A stretch of 45,391 bases of DNA from Marinilabiliaceae bacterium JC040 (GCA_022496785.1 SNAP01000012.1:1-45391); one strand, 5' to 3'. Shown: positions 15,797 to 25,334, numbered from the stretch's first letter. Translations and numbers: made by a program. Notes: generated by a model not told the origin, from the sequence alone.

Positions 15797-18397
15797 ATGA
15801 GCGATATAGAAGAAATAGATATTGAAGATGTTAGTGAATCTGTTGAAGAGGTTGACACATGTGAACTAGAAGAAATAGATTCAGAAGAAATGGATACTGA
15901 GGAGAATAATGATACCAAGGATTTAAGGAATATAACTCGTTTATCAGGATTATATAAAGGATGGTTTATGGATTATGCCTCTTATGTGATTCTGGAAAGA
16001 GCTGTTCCTTATGTGAATGATGGTTTGAAACCTGTTCAAAGAAGAATTCTTCATTCTATGAAACTTCTTGATGATGGAAGATATAATAAGGTTGCAAATA
16101 TTATTGGTAATACTATGCAATTTCACCCTCATGGTGATGCCTCTATTGGAAATGCTTTAGTTGCCTTAGGACAAAAAGATTTATTAATTGATTGTCAGGG
16201 AAACTGGGGGAATATTCTTACTGGAGATTCTGCTGCAGCTCCTAGATATATTGAAGCACGTTTGTCTAAATTTGCTTTAGAAGTTCTTTTTAATTCTAAA
16301 ACTACTGATTGGCAGAATTCTTATGATGGAAGAAATAAGGAACCTATTTCTTTACCTGTTAAATTCCCTCTTTTATTAGCTCAAGGTGTTGAAGGTATTG
16401 CTGTTGGTTTGGCTTCAAAGATATTACCTCATAATTTTAATGAACTATTAGATGCTTGTATAGCTTATCTTCAAAATAAAGAATTTGAATTGTTTCCCGA
16501 TTTTGCTACTGGGGGAATGATAGATGTTTCTAGATATAATGATGGTTTAAGGGGTGGAAATGTTAAGCTTAGAGCTAAGATTGAAAAGGTTGATAGTAAG
16601 ACTTTAAAAATATCTGAAATTCCTTTTACAAGAACTACAGGTAGTTTAATTGATTCTATTATTAAGGCTAATGATAAAGGCAAAATTAAAATAAAGAGAG
16701 TAGATGATAATACTGCTGCAGAGGTTGAGATTCTAGTACATTTAGCTCCTGGAGTGTCTTCGGATAAGACTATTGATGCTTTATATGCTTTTACTGATTG
16801 TGAATTGTCTATTTCTCCTAATGCTTGTGTTATTAGAGATGAAAAACCATGTTTTATTACTGTTTCTGATATCTTAAAAGATTCTGCTAATAAAACAGTT
16901 TATCTTTTAAAGAAAGAGTTGGAGATTCGTTTAAGAGAACTTTTAGACGAATGGCATAATGTAAGTTTAGAGAGAATATTTATAGAAAATAGAATGTATA
17001 AAGAGAAATCTTTTGAACAGAGTAAATCTGTAAAAGAGGTTGTTTCTTTCCTTCGTATTTGTTTTGAACCATATATAAATGATTTAAAAAGAGAGATTTC
17101 TGATGATGATTTAAAACATCTTTTAGAAATTAAAATGAGAAGGATTCTTAAATATAATGTTGATAAGGCTAATGAATATATTCTTGGTCTTGAAGAAGAG
17201 ATGGAGAAGGTGAAGCATAATATTGAGAATATAATTCCTTATTCTATTAAATATTTTAGAGGTATAAAAAGAAAATACGGTAAAGGAAGAGAAAGAAAAA
17301 CAGAGATTCGCTCTTTTGATAATATTGTAGCTGCAAAGGTTGTTGTTAAGAACGAGAAATTATATATCAATAAGGCAGATGGTTTTATCGGTACTGCTTT
17401 GAAGAAGGATGAATATATTTGTGATTGTTCGGATATAGATGATGTTATTATTTTTTATAGAGATGGTAAGTATAAGATAACAAAGGTTGCTGATAAACTT
17501 TTTATTGGTAAAAATATTATCTACGTTAATATCTTTAGAAAAAATGATAAAAGAACAATTTACAATGTAGCATATAGAGATGGAAGAAAAGGCTTTTCGT
17601 ATGTGAAACGATTTAACGTAACAAGTTTAACTCGTGATAAGGAATATGATTTAACCAAAGGAACTGTTGGTTCTAGAGTTCATTATTTTAGTGTTAATCC
17701 TAATGGTGAGGCCGAAGTTATTAAAGTATCTTTAAAGCCTAAACCAGAGATAAAGAAGACTTGTTTCGAGTATGATTTTGCTGATTTAGCTATTAGAGGT
17801 AAGGCTACTTTGGGTAATTTATTGACGAAATTTGAAGTCCATAAGGTTGTACTTAAAGCAAAAGGTGTGTCAACTTTAGGAGGTAGAAAGATTTGGTTTG
17901 ATAAAGATATATTGCGTCTTAATAATATGGGAAATGGAGATTTCCTTGGAGAGTTTTTAGGAGAGGATAAGGTGCTTGTGATTACAAAAGATGCCAAATT
18001 TTATACTACTAGTTTTGAATTTACTAATCATTACGAAGATAATATATTACTTATAGAGAAATTAGATAGAGAAAAAATCTGGTCTGCAGTATTTTATAAT
18101 GCAGATAAAAAATCGCTCTATTTAAAGAGATTTAAGTTCGAAGAATCGACTAATGTTGTATCTTTGGTGGGTGAAAATGAGAAATCGTATTTAATTTCAT
18201 TAAGTGATAAAGAAAATATTGCTTTTAGACTGTCTTTTACAGGAAAACCTAAAGAAAGACTACCAGAGACTGTTTATGCTAGTGATTTTATTGGTGTAAA
18301 ATCTGTTAAGGCAAGAGGAAAGAGATTATCAACATATGAAATTACTAAGGTTGAGAAGATCATTATTGAAAATAATGAAGATGAAAATTTTGAATAA
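15797..18397 (+). CDS. parC: DNA topoisomerase IV subunit A
   Basis: The DNA breakage-reunion subunit, 866 residues. The winged-helix core has LKPVQRRIL (77-85), the quinolone-resistance region around HPHGDASIGNA (110-120), and the catalytic Tyr151 in AAPRYIEARL. The C-terminal part (about 530-866) is a degenerate beta-pinwheel without a clear gyrase GyrA-box, consistent with ParC. The N-terminus has a very acidic 45-residue extension (about half Glu/Asp) before the conserved core. It forms an operon with parE, and aroK follows after 12 bp. Confidence 0.9.
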   Translation: MSDIEEIDIEDVSESVEEVDTCELEEIDSEEMDTEENNDTKDLRNITRLSGLYKGWFMDYASYVILERAVPYVNDGLKPVQRRILHSMKLLDDGRYNKVANIIGNTMQFHPHGDASIGNALVALGQKDLLIDCQGNWGNILTGDSAAAPRYIEARLSKFALEVLFNSKTTDWQNSYDGRNKEPISLPVKFPLLLAQGVEGIAVGLASKILPHNFNELLDACIAYLQNKEFELFPDFATGGMIDVSRYNDGLRGGNVKLRAKIEKVDSKTLKISEIPFTRTTGSLIDSIIKANDKGKIKIKRVDDNTAAEVEILVHLAPGVSSDKTIDALYAFTDCELSISPNACVIRDEKPCFITVSDILKDSANKTVYLLKKELEIRLRELLDEWHNVSLERIFIENRMYKEKSFEQSKSVKEVVSFLRICFEPYINDLKREISDDDLKHLLEIKMRRILKYNVDKANEYILGLEEEMEKVKHNIENIIPYSIKYFRGIKRKYGKGRERKTEIRSFDNIVAAKVVVKNEKLYINKADGFIGTALKKDEYICDCSDIDDVIIFYRDGKYKITKVADKLFIGKNIIYVNIFRKNDKRTIYNVAYRDGRKGFSYVKRFNVTSLTRDKEYDLTKGTVGSRVHYFSVNPNGEAEVIKVSLKPKPEIKKTCFEYDFADLAIRGKATLGNLLTKFEVHKVVLKAKGVSTLGGRKIWFDKDILRLNNMGNGDFLGEFLGEDKVLVITKDAKFYTTSFEFTNHYEDNILLIEKLDREKIWSAVFYNADKKSLYLKRFKFEESTNVVSLVGENEKSYLISLSDKENIAFRLSFTGKPKERLPETVYASDFIGVKSVKARGKRLSTYEITKVEKIIIENNEDENFE

Positions 18398-18409
18398 AGG
18401 ATCATTGTT

Positions 18410-18925
18410 ATGAGAATATTTTTAGTTGGATATATGTGTGCAGGAAAGACTACTCTAGGTAAAGTGTTAGCAGAGTCTTTCTCTTATGATTTTATAGATT
18501 TGGATGACTATATAGCAGAAACTCAAGATTTGAGTGTTCCTGATTATTTTAATTTATACGGAGAAGAAAGTTTTAGAAAGACTGAATACTCTAGTTTGAG
18601 AGAGCTTTTATCGAAAGAGAATTTTGTGATGGCTACAGGAGGAGGAACTCCTTGCTTTTTCGATAATATGAATCTAATGAATGAGAAGGGTGTAACTGTA
18701 TATTTAAAAGCTTCGGAGAGTGAATTATTAAATAGATTGAAGGAACTTAGATCTGATAGACCTCTTGTGAAAGATAAAAATGCTAAAGAATTAGTTTCTT
18801 TTGTACATGAACATCTAAAAGGAAGAATTCCTTTCTATGAAGAATCACATTTGACAGTTGATGTTGATAATTGGGATGTGGATGTTTTATCTAAAGAAGT
18901 AATTAATACTCTTTTAAAGAAATAG
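18410..18925 (+). CDS. aroK: Shikimate kinase
   Basis: This enzyme phosphorylates shikimate with ATP in the common aromatic amino acid pathway. The 171-residue protein has Walker A GYMCAGKTT (7-15), the shikimate-binding DLDDYI segment and FRKTE, the ATGGGTPC loop, and the lid-region arginines in LRSDRPL. It lies 12 bp after parC, so it is probably cotranscribed. Its stop is one base from the end of convergent ruvC, and no terminator separates the two. Confidence 0.95.
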   Translation: MRIFLVGYMCAGKTTLGKVLAESFSYDFIDLDDYIAETQDLSVPDYFNLYGEESFRKTEYSSLRELLSKENFVMATGGGTPCFFDNMNLMNEKGVTVYLKASESELLNRLKELRSDRPLVKDKNAKELVSFVHEHLKGRIPFYEESHLTVDVDNWDVDVLSKEVINTLLKK

Positions 18926-18926
18926 T

Positions 18927-19481
18927 CTATTTGATTCTCTTAGGATTGTTCTTAATGAAATCTTTCCACGAATTTGATTTACTTGAACTTATAAGTGTAG
19001 TTGATTGTATATGATGACAATATGCAATTGCTATTGCATCAGTCTCATCTAAAGTGTGAGCTTTTAAATCTTGTTTAAGTAATTTAGGAAGTATATTAGC
19101 TATCTGTTCTTTTGATGCAGTACCTGTTCCTGTAATAGACATTTTGATTTTACGAGGAGCATATTCAAATATTGGAATATCGTTTTGAAGAGCTGCTGTT
19201 ATTGCAACACCTTGTGCTCTTCCAAGTTTAAGCATAGATTGGACATTAACACCATAGAATTGAGATTCGATGGCTAGTTCATCTGGTAGATATTCGTTTA
19301 TTATTTGTGATGTTCTTCTGAATATTGTTTGAAGTTTTAGGTAAGAGTCTTTTATTTTTCTCATATCTACAATTCCAGATACTATTAACGAGATATTATT
19401 TCTTCCTTTTACTTTTAGTAAAGCATATCCCATTAAATTGGTTCCAGGATCGATTCCTAATATTATTTTTTCTGTTTGCAT
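18927..19481 (-). CDS. ruvC: Crossover junction endodeoxyribonuclease RuvC
   Basis: RuvC resolves Holliday junctions together with RuvAB. The 184-residue RNase H-fold protein has the acidic catalytic residues D11 (ILGIDPGTNLMGYA), E72 (ELAIESQFYG), D145 and D148 (LDETDAIAIAYCH). It is convergent with aroK (1-nt gap) and downstream of serS in the same direction, separated by a terminator hairpin, so it may have its own promoter in the ~65-bp gap. Confidence 0.95.
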   Translation of the reverse strand: MQTEKIILGIDPGTNLMGYALLKVKGRNNISLIVSGIVDMRKIKDSYLKLQTIFRRTSQIINEYLPDELAIESQFYGVNVQSMLKLGRAQGVAITAALQNDIPIFEYAPRKIKMSITGTGTASKEQIANILPKLLKQDLKAHTLDETDAIAIAYCHHIQSTTLISSSKSNSWKDFIKNNPKRIK

Positions 19482-19496
19482 GAGAGTAATATATAT

Positions 19497-19533
19497 AATA
19501 AGCCCCGTATTATAAAATAATACAGGGCTTATT
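19497..19533 (-). terminator. Terminator after serS
   Basis: A 17-bp stem with one mismatch: 19497-19513 (core AAGCCCCGTATTAT) pairs with 19517-19533 around an AAA loop. Read on the - strand, an AT-rich tail follows. Confidence 0.75.
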
Positions 19534-19546
19534 TTAGTGATGTAAA

Positions 19547-20818
19547 CTAGTTGATATATTCAAAACCAGTGAAAGGAACCAAAACTTCTGGTACTTTAAT
19601 ACCTTTTTCAGTTTGATTGTTTTCTAATATAGCAGCCATAATTCTTGGTAGAGCAAGTGCACTTCCATTTAAAGTATGTGCTAATTGAGGTTTTTTATCG
19701 TTTTTACCTTTATATCTTAGTTTTAATCTGTTAGCTTGGTATGATTCGAAATTAGAAACAGAACTAACTTCTAACCATTTTTCTTGAGCTGCAGAGAAGA
19801 CTTCAAAATCGTATGTAAGAGCAGATGTGAAACTTGTATCACCTCCACAAAGTTGAAGAACTCTGTATGGTAGACCTAGTTTAACAACAATTTGTTCAAC
19901 ATGGTTAACCATTGTTTTAAGAGTTTCGTAAGAGTCTTCTGGTTTAGTTATTTGAACAATTTCTACTTTGTCGAATTGGTGTAGTCTGTTAAGTCCTCTA
20001 ACATCTTTACCATATGAACCAGCTTCTCTTCTAAAACATGCAGAGTATGCAGTATTTTTTACAGGTAGTTCATCTTCTTTAAGAATGACGTCTCTGTATA
20101 TGTTTGTAACAGGAACTTCTGCTGTTGGTATTAGATATAAATTATCTAATTGCATATGATACATTTGACCTTCTTTGTCTGGAAGTTGTCCTGTACCGTA
20201 ACCTGAATCTTCGTTTACAACATAAGGAGGTTGAATTTCTAAATATCCAGCTTTAGAGTTTTCTGCTAAAAAGAAATTTATAAGAGCTCTTTGAAGTTGT
20301 GCCCCTTTACCTTTATATACAGGGAATCCAGCACCAGAGATTTTAACCCCTAATTCGAAATCTATAATATCGTATTTCTTAGCAAGATCCCAGTGAGGAA
20401 GCTTGTCTTCCATTGCTATTTTTGTATCAATGGTTTTAAGAATAACGTTATCTTCTTCTCCTTTACCTGGAGTAACAATTTCGTTTGGTATGTTAGGAAT
20501 CTGAATTAATAACTTATGTAGATTTTCTTGAGCATCAGACAATTCTTTATTTAATTGTGAGATTTCTTCTTTTATAGAGGATGTTTGCCCTTTTATCTTA
20601 TTAGCTTCTTCGATTTTCTTATCCTTGAATAGTTTTCCTATCTCTTTGGATAAAGAATTCATTTCAGCTTGTTTATTATCAACTTCTTGTTGCGTGTTTT
20701 TTCTTTTGTCATCTAACGCAATTACATCATTGATTATTTGGGTAGCATCAAAATTCTTGATTGCTAAACGCTTGATAATCAAATCTTTTTCTTCTTTGAT
20801 AAGCTTTAATGTTAACAT
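19547..20818 (-). CDS. serS: Serine--tRNA ligase
   Basis: A class II synthetase that charges tRNA-Ser (and tRNA-Sec where present). The 423-residue protein begins with the long antiparallel coiled-coil arm (about 28-105) that grips the tRNA long variable arm. The catalytic core has IPTAEVPVTNIYRD, motif 2 FRREAGSYGKDVRGLNRLHQ, and motif 3 near the C-terminus (LNGSALALPRIMAAILEN). Size and domain order are normal. Its cognate tRNA-Ser(GCT) lies at 44721 in this window. Confidence 0.96.
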   Translation of the reverse strand: MLTLKLIKEEKDLIIKRLAIKNFDATQIINDVIALDDKRKNTQQEVDNKQAEMNSLSKEIGKLFKDKKIEEANKIKGQTSSIKEEISQLNKELSDAQENLHKLLIQIPNIPNEIVTPGKGEEDNVILKTIDTKIAMEDKLPHWDLAKKYDIIDFELGVKISGAGFPVYKGKGAQLQRALINFFLAENSKAGYLEIQPPYVVNEDSGYGTGQLPDKEGQMYHMQLDNLYLIPTAEVPVTNIYRDVILKEDELPVKNTAYSACFRREAGSYGKDVRGLNRLHQFDKVEIVQITKPEDSYETLKTMVNHVEQIVVKLGLPYRVLQLCGGDTSFTSALTYDFEVFSAAQEKWLEVSSVSNFESYQANRLKLRYKGKNDKKPQLAHTLNGSALALPRIMAAILENNQTEKGIKVPEVLVPFTGFEYIN

Positions 20819-20868
20819 AGCTTTAAAAATATTGTGTTTACATCTATTTTGATTAGTAAAGATATAAA

Positions 20869-20899
20869 AAAAGAGCCATCATGAATCATGATAGCTCTT
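20869..20899 (-). terminator. Terminator after rplU-rpmA
   Basis: AAGAGC-C-ATCATGA (20871-20884) pairs with TCATGAT-A-GCTCTT (20886-20899) with one internal mismatch. The - strand reading ends in a 7-T run. Confidence 0.8.
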
Positions 20900-20918
20900 A
20901 TATTTTAAGTTTTATGAC

Positions 20919-21176
20919 TTAGGCCATTGGTTCAATAGAAACATATGATCTGTTGTCTTTTTTCTTTCTGAATACTACAGTACCAGTAGTAAGTGCGAAA
21001 AGAGTATGATCTTTACCACAACCAACATTCACACCTGGGTGGTGTTTAGTACCTCTTTGACGTACAATGATGTTACCAGCTTTAGCGTGTTGACCACCAA
21101 AGATTTTAACTCCTAAACGTTTGCTTTCTGACTCACGGCCGTTCTTAGAACTACCGACTCCTTTTTTATGTGCCAT
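20919..21176 (-). CDS. rpmA: 50S ribosomal protein L27
   Basis: This large-subunit protein has an N-terminus that reaches the peptidyl-transferase centre. The 85-residue sequence begins [16 protein letters not shown], the standard L27 start with no cleavable N-terminal extension of the Firmicutes type. It also has the conserved [20 protein letters not shown] and [17 protein letters not shown]. It is cotranscribed with rplU 40 bp upstream. Confidence 0.97.
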   Translation of the reverse strand: MAHKKGVGSSKNGRESESKRLGVKIFGGQHAKAGNIIVRQRGTKHHPGVNVGCGKDHTLFALTTGTVVFRKKKDNRSYVSIEPMA

Positions 21177-21216
21177 ATCTAATTAACTTTTAGAATTTTC
21201 GATTAATAATTAATAA

Positions 21217-21528
21217 TTAAGCGTTAATTGCTTCAATTTGAATTTGTGATAAGAATTGACGGTGACCGTTCTTTTTCTTATAACCTTTTCTTCTTTTCTT
21301 TTTGAAAACAATTACTTTGTCTCCTTTAAGATGAGAAAGAACTTTAGCAGATACTTTAGCACCTTCAACGTTTGGAGTACCAACAACAACTTCACCTTCG
21401 TTGTCTATTAGTAACACTTTGTCAAATTCTACGTTTTCACCTTCTTCAACTTGAAGTCTGTGTACGAAAACCTTTTGATCTTTTTCTACTTTAAACTGTT
21501 GTCCAGCTATTTCAACAATTGCGTACAT
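21217..21528 (-). CDS. rplU: 50S ribosomal protein L21
   Basis: A large-subunit protein that binds 23S rRNA domain V and assembles with L20. The 103-residue sequence has [18 protein letters not shown] at the start and the basic [15 protein letters not shown] with the C-terminal SQIQIEAI. It is the first gene of the rplU-rpmA operon, with a strong promoter at 21617-21646 and an ~80-nt structured leader that may autoregulate. Confidence 0.97.
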   Translation of the reverse strand: MYAIVEIAGQQFKVEKDQKVFVHRLQVEEGENVEFDKVLLIDNEGEVVVGTPNVEGAKVSAKVLSHLKGDKVIVFKKKRRKGYKKKNGHRQFLSQIQIEAINA

Positions 21529-21552
21529 TTTATTAATATTTAAATGTTTACT

Positions 21553-21600
21553 CCAAGGGGTGAGATTTTATCTACTTCTTCTTGAACCCCTGAGGAAGTC
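21553..21600 (-). promoter_or_regulatory. Candidate structured mRNA leader of rplU-rpmA (possible L21 leader)
   Basis: In the transcript, AGGGGU (complement of 21586-21591) can pair with ACCCCU (complement of 21556-21561). An alternative hairpin pairs the complements of 21592-21599 and 21574-21581, and the two are mutually exclusive. Competing hairpins in a ribosomal protein leader suggest autogenous control. No known motif was matched; this is inference. Confidence 0.4.
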
Positions 21601-21616
21601 TTTTTATTTCAGTGCA

Positions 21617-21646
21617 CAAAGATATTAATTATCAGTGAATAAACAA
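21617..21646 (-). promoter_or_regulatory. Promoter of rplU-rpmA
   Basis: On the - strand, TTG (21646-21644), a spacer of 19 nt, then TATCTTTG (21624-21617) fit the Bacteroidota TTTG-N19-TAnnTTTG promoter very well. The start site would be about 80 nt before rplU. Confidence 0.7.
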
Positions 21647-21781
21647 GTAATGAGATTATAAATAATACCTTATTTTGTATGAAGTTAATCTTTTTTTGTA
21701 TTTTTTCTAATCTATCTATCTTAAAATTGTGAATTTTAGTTTATTAATTTTTTCTTTGTATTTAAAATAAAGAATAATAAC

Positions 21782-23068
21782 ATGATGAACCATATGAATT
21801 TCAAAACTATATCAAAATCCTTACTTAAGGATATTAGTAATAATACAGATTTATTGAATAAAAGCATTTTAGCCTTCAATTTATTAAAAAGAAATGAGTG
21901 TGCAGGAAATGATTTCTTAGGTTGGTTTAAGCTTCCTAACGAAATAGATTCTCTTTTATTGAATGATATACAAGATGAAGCCAATAGAATGATGTCTAAA
22001 ATTGACTATCTTGTTGTAGTTGGAATTGGTGGTTCTTATTTAGGTGCAAAAGCTATTATTTCTGCTCTGAAACCAAGTTTTGGAAGTTCTGAAAAGGAAA
22101 TTTTATTTGCAGGGAATAGTCTTTCAGAAGATTATCATTCTGAATTATTATCTTTTCTTGAAGATAAAGAATTTGGTGTTTGTGTTATTTCTAAATCGGG
22201 AACAACAACAGAGCCAGCTATTGCCTTTAGATTGTTGAAAAAATTATTGGAATCTAAATATTCTAATGAAGAGGTGTCGTCTAGAATTGTTGCTATAACA
22301 GATTCTTCTAAAGGTGCTTTAAAGGAGCTGGCAGATAAAGAAGGAATAAAGACCTATACCATTCCTGATAATGTAGGTGGAAGATATTCTGTATTAACAC
22401 CAGTTGGTTTATTTCCTATAGCAGCAGCAGGTTATAATATTAAAGACTTTGTGGAGGGTGCTAGAGAGATGTCAAAAAGATTATCTGATTCTAATGAAGA
22501 GAATATAGCAATTCGATATGCTGCTTGTAGAAAGTATTTATATGATGCAGGAAAAAAAATAGAGATATTAGCTAGTTTTAATCCTAGATTGCATTTTGTA
22601 TCTGAGTGGTGGAAGCAATTATTTGGAGAGAGTGATGGTAAAGATGGTAAGGGTCTATTTCCAGCATCAGTTGATTATACGACAGATTTACATTCATTGG
22701 GACAGTATGTTCAAGATGGAGAAAGAATTATGTTTGAAACATTTATAAGTGTAGAATCTAATGATTCAAGATTAGAGATTCCTTTGGATTCTGAAAACTT
22801 AGATAATTTGAATTATCTTTCAGGTAAGAATATGGGTTTTGTAAATGAAATGGCAGAAAAAGGTACGATGAAAGCTCACGAAGATGGTGGAGTTCCTTTG
22901 CTAAATATCAGTATCCCTTCTATTTGTGAAAAATCTTTAGGAGAATTGATGTATTTCTTTGAATTATCTTGTGCTTTAAGTGGTTTATTGAATTCTGTAA
23001 ATCCATTTAATCAACCAGGAGTTGAAGAGTATAAAAAAAATATGTTTTCACTCTTAGGTAAGAAATAA
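21782..23068 (+). CDS. pgi: Glucose-6-phosphate isomerase
   Basis: Interconverts glucose 6-phosphate and fructose 6-phosphate. The 428-residue protein has the sugar-phosphate loops VVGIGGSYLGAKA and SKSGTTTEPA, the conserved GGRYSVLTPVGLFP, and the C-terminal catalytic-lysine neighbourhood NPFNQPGVEEYKK. Start choice is uncertain because ATG codons at 21782, 21785 and 21794 are in frame; all give a normal family length. The stop codon overlaps the next start by 1 nt (TAATG), so the two genes are translationally coupled. Confidence 0.95.
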   Translation: MMNHMNFKTISKSLLKDISNNTDLLNKSILAFNLLKRNECAGNDFLGWFKLPNEIDSLLLNDIQDEANRMMSKIDYLVVVGIGGSYLGAKAIISALKPSFGSSEKEILFAGNSLSEDYHSELLSFLEDKEFGVCVISKSGTTTEPAIAFRLLKKLLESKYSNEEVSSRIVAITDSSKGALKELADKEGIKTYTIPDNVGGRYSVLTPVGLFPIAAAGYNIKDFVEGAREMSKRLSDSNEENIAIRYAACRKYLYDAGKKIEILASFNPRLHFVSEWWKQLFGESDGKDGKGLFPASVDYTTDLHSLGQYVQDGERIMFETFISVESNDSRLEIPLDSENLDNLNYLSGKNMGFVNEMAEKGTMKAHEDGGVPLLNISIPSICEKSLGELMYFFELSCALSGLLNSVNPFNQPGVEEYKKNMFSLLGKK

Positions 23069-24006
23069 TGATTTTAGAAAATATATTGTTGATTTTAGGA
23101 TTTATAATCCTTTTAGTAAGTGGAGATTTATTAGTAAAGGCTGGAACTTCTATAGCTAACAAATTGAAAGTTCCTCCTATTATAACTGGAATTACTATTG
23201 TTGCTTTAGGTACTTCAGCTCCTGAATTGTTCGTTAGTGTTGGTGCAGCCTTTAATTCAAGTCCTGAGATTGCTTTAGGTAATGTTGTAGGTTCAAATAT
23301 TTCTAATATAGCTTTAGTTTTAGGACTTACTGCTATAGTTTTGCCTTTACCTGTTCAAAAGGAAATTGTGAGAAAAGATTATCTGTTAATGTTTCTTGTA
23401 TCTGTTCTTCTTTATTTCTTTTTATATACAAATTCTCAACTTGTTTTCTGGGAGGGATGTGTTTTGTTCCATCTATTACTTTTGTATATGCTTTATTTGA
23501 TTCGTAAATCGAAAAAGATTAAAGTAGATGAGGTGGAGGATGATAATAAAACGAAATCGTGGACTTATTGCTCTATTATTTTGTTATTAGCATCTTTTGG
23601 ATTGTATTTTGGGGCAGAACTATTAGTTGACAATGCTCAAAAAATAGCTAGAGCTTTTGGAGTTGAAGAGAGAGTTATAGGGGTAACAATAATTGCTTTA
23701 GGGACATCTTTACCTGAATTAGCAACATCTTTGATAGCAGCATTTAAGAGAGAGTTGGATATTTCTTTAGGTAATATTGTGGGTTCTAATATTTTTAATA
23801 TTCTTGGTGTTTTAGGTATAACTTCAATGGTGAAAAAGATTAATGTATCGGATAGTTTGTTGACTTTTGATATTCCTTTGATGTTGTTGCTATTTGCTAG
23901 TACAATTTTATTGGTATTGTTACCTCAGAAATATTTACTCCAAAGATATAAAGGAGTGATATTGAGTATTTCCTATTTTTTATACGTAATTTTTGTTTTT
24001 ATATAA
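23068..24006 (+). CDS. yrbG: Calcium/sodium antiporter, YrbG/CaCA family
   Basis: This inner-membrane Ca2+(or K+-independent Na+)/cation exchanger has 312 residues and about ten membrane helices. It is built from two inverted repeats, each with the alpha-repeat signature: ALGTSAPELFVSVGAAF with LGNVVGSNISNI in the first half, and ALGTSLPELATSLIAAF with LGNIVGSNIFNI in the second. A charged cytoplasmic loop (KSKKIKVDEVEDDNKTKS) separates the halves. It starts within the pgi stop codon. Substrate is assigned by family only. Confidence 0.92.
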   Translation: MILENILLILGFIILLVSGDLLVKAGTSIANKLKVPPIITGITIVALGTSAPELFVSVGAAFNSSPEIALGNVVGSNISNIALVLGLTAIVLPLPVQKEIVRKDYLLMFLVSVLLYFFLYTNSQLVFWEGCVLFHLLLLYMLYLIRKSKKIKVDEVEDDNKTKSWTYCSIILLLASFGLYFGAELLVDNAQKIARAFGVEERVIGVTIIALGTSLPELATSLIAAFKRELDISLGNIVGSNIFNILGVLGITSMVKKINVSDSLLTFDIPLMLLLFASTILLVLLPQKYLLQRYKGVILSISYFLYVIFVFI

Positions 24007-24009
24007 AAT

Positions 24010-24038
24010 AAAAGGGATTGCTAAGCAATCCCTTTTTT
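24010..24038. terminator. Bidirectional terminator between the antiporter gene and rocD
   Basis: A perfect 12-bp stem, AAAAGGGATTGC (24010-24021) with GCAATCCCTTTT (24025-24036), TAA loop, T-run on the + strand and A-run on the other side. It lies between convergent genes. Confidence 0.85.
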
Positions 24039-24057
24039 ATAAGTGTAATATAAATGA

Positions 24058-25269
24058 TTAGAAACTTTTAATAGTCTCAATGATTATCTCAATAGCTTTG
24101 TCTATTTCTTCTTTATTGATAACAAGAGGAGGAGCAAAACGAATAATGTGATCGTGAGTAGGTTTTGCTAATAATCCATTATCACGAAGTTTAAGACAAA
24201 CATCCCAAGCTGTTTTACCATCTTTAGGTTCTATAACTACAGCGTTAAGAAGACCTTTACCTCTAACAAGTTTAACCATTGGGTGTTTAAACTCGTTTAA
24301 ACGTTTTCTAAAATATTCTCCTAGAACTTTAGCATTTTCAATAAGGTTTTCTTCTTTAATAACTTCTAGAGCTGCAATAGAAACTTTACATGCTATAGGG
24401 TTACCTCCATATGTAGAACCGTGTTCTCCAGGTTGTATTGTAAGCATTATTTCATCGTCGGCAAGAACACATGATACAGGCATAGCTCCACCAGAAACAG
24501 CTTTTCCAAGTATTAAAATATCAGGACGAACGCCTTCGTGGTCGCAAGCTAACATTTTACCTGTACGTGCAATTCCTGTTTGTACTTCATCAGCAACGAA
24601 AAGTACGTTGTGTTTTTTACAAAGGTCGTATGCTTTTTTAAGGTATCCATCTTCAGGAACATAAACTCCAGCTTCACCTTGAATAGGTTCTGCTAAGAAA
24701 GCAGCAACATTAGGATCTGCTAATTCTTTTTCAAGAGCCTCAAGGTCGTTGTATTGTATTTTAACAAAACCAGGAGTGAAAGGACCAAAATCTTTATAAG
24801 AATCTGGATCTGTAGACATAGATATGATTGTTATTGTTCTTCCATGGAAGTTACCATCACAAACAATAATCTTAGCTTGATTTTCAGGGATATTTTTTAC
24901 TTTGTATCCCCATCTTCTACAAAGTTTAAGAGCTGTTTCATCAGCTTCAGCACCAGAGTTCATAGGTAGAACCTTATCGTATCCAAATAGTTTAGTGATA
25001 TATTCTTCCCATTCTCCTAGTACATTATTATAAAAGGCTCTAGATGTTAGAGTAAGCTTGTGCATTTGATCACTCATTGCCTTTAAAATTTTAGGGTGGC
25101 AGTGACCTTGGTTTATTGCAGAATAAGCAGAAAGGAAATCGAAGTATTTTTTACCGTCTGTATCCCATACGTAGATACCTTCTCCTTTTTCAAGGACGAC
25201 AGGAAGTGGATGATAGTTGTGTGCACCATACTTTGCTTCTCTGTCCATGTAATCTTTAGCATTCATCAT
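24058..25269 (-). CDS. rocD: Ornithine--oxo-acid aminotransferase
   Basis: A class III PLP-dependent aminotransferase that converts ornithine and 2-oxoglutarate to glutamate semialdehyde, linking arginine/ornithine and proline metabolism. The 403-residue protein has the ornithine/aromatic motif [19 protein letters not shown] (43-61), [17 protein letters not shown], the PLP-binding D227-E228 (FVADEVQTG), and the Schiff-base Lys256 in [10 protein letters not shown]. It is close to eukaryotic-type OAT in length. A 240-bp gap upstream carries a small hairpin in its leader. Confidence 0.95.
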   Translation of the reverse strand: MMNAKDYMDREAKYGAHNYHPLPVVLEKGEGIYVWDTDGKKYFDFLSAYSAINQGHCHPKILKAMSDQMHKLTLTSRAFYNNVLGEWEEYITKLFGYDKVLPMNSGAEADETALKLCRRWGYKVKNIPENQAKIIVCDGNFHGRTITIISMSTDPDSYKDFGPFTPGFVKIQYNDLEALEKELADPNVAAFLAEPIQGEAGVYVPEDGYLKKAYDLCKKHNVLFVADEVQTGIARTGKMLACDHEGVRPDILILGKAVSGGAMPVSCVLADDEIMLTIQPGEHGSTYGGNPIACKVSIAALEVIKEENLIENAKVLGEYFRKRLNEFKHPMVKLVRGKGLLNAVVIEPKDGKTAWDVCLKLRDNGLLAKPTHDHIIRFAPPLVINKEEIDKAIEIIIETIKSF

Positions 25270-25291
25270 TGTTTAAAATTTTAATTGTTTA

Positions 25292-25334
25292 AATCACCGG
25301 GTTAGTGATTGTTTAGGGTTATTTTTTTAGGGTT
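25292..25334 (-). promoter_or_regulatory. Hairpin and repeated AACCC elements upstream of rocD
   Basis: AATCAC (25292-25297) pairs with GTGATT (25305-25310) in the rocD leader. On the - strand three AACCC words (at about 25303, 25320 and 25334) are spaced 17 and 14 nt apart. This may be an operator or chance in AT-rich DNA. Confidence 0.25.

Noticed and set aside
13952-18397. Assignment of the topoisomerase pair as DNA gyrase (gyrB-gyrA)
   Set aside because: The B subunit lacks the long gyrase insert, the A subunit shows no clear GyrA-box, and the genes are adjacent as in parE-parC of Bacteroidota; some uncertainty remains.
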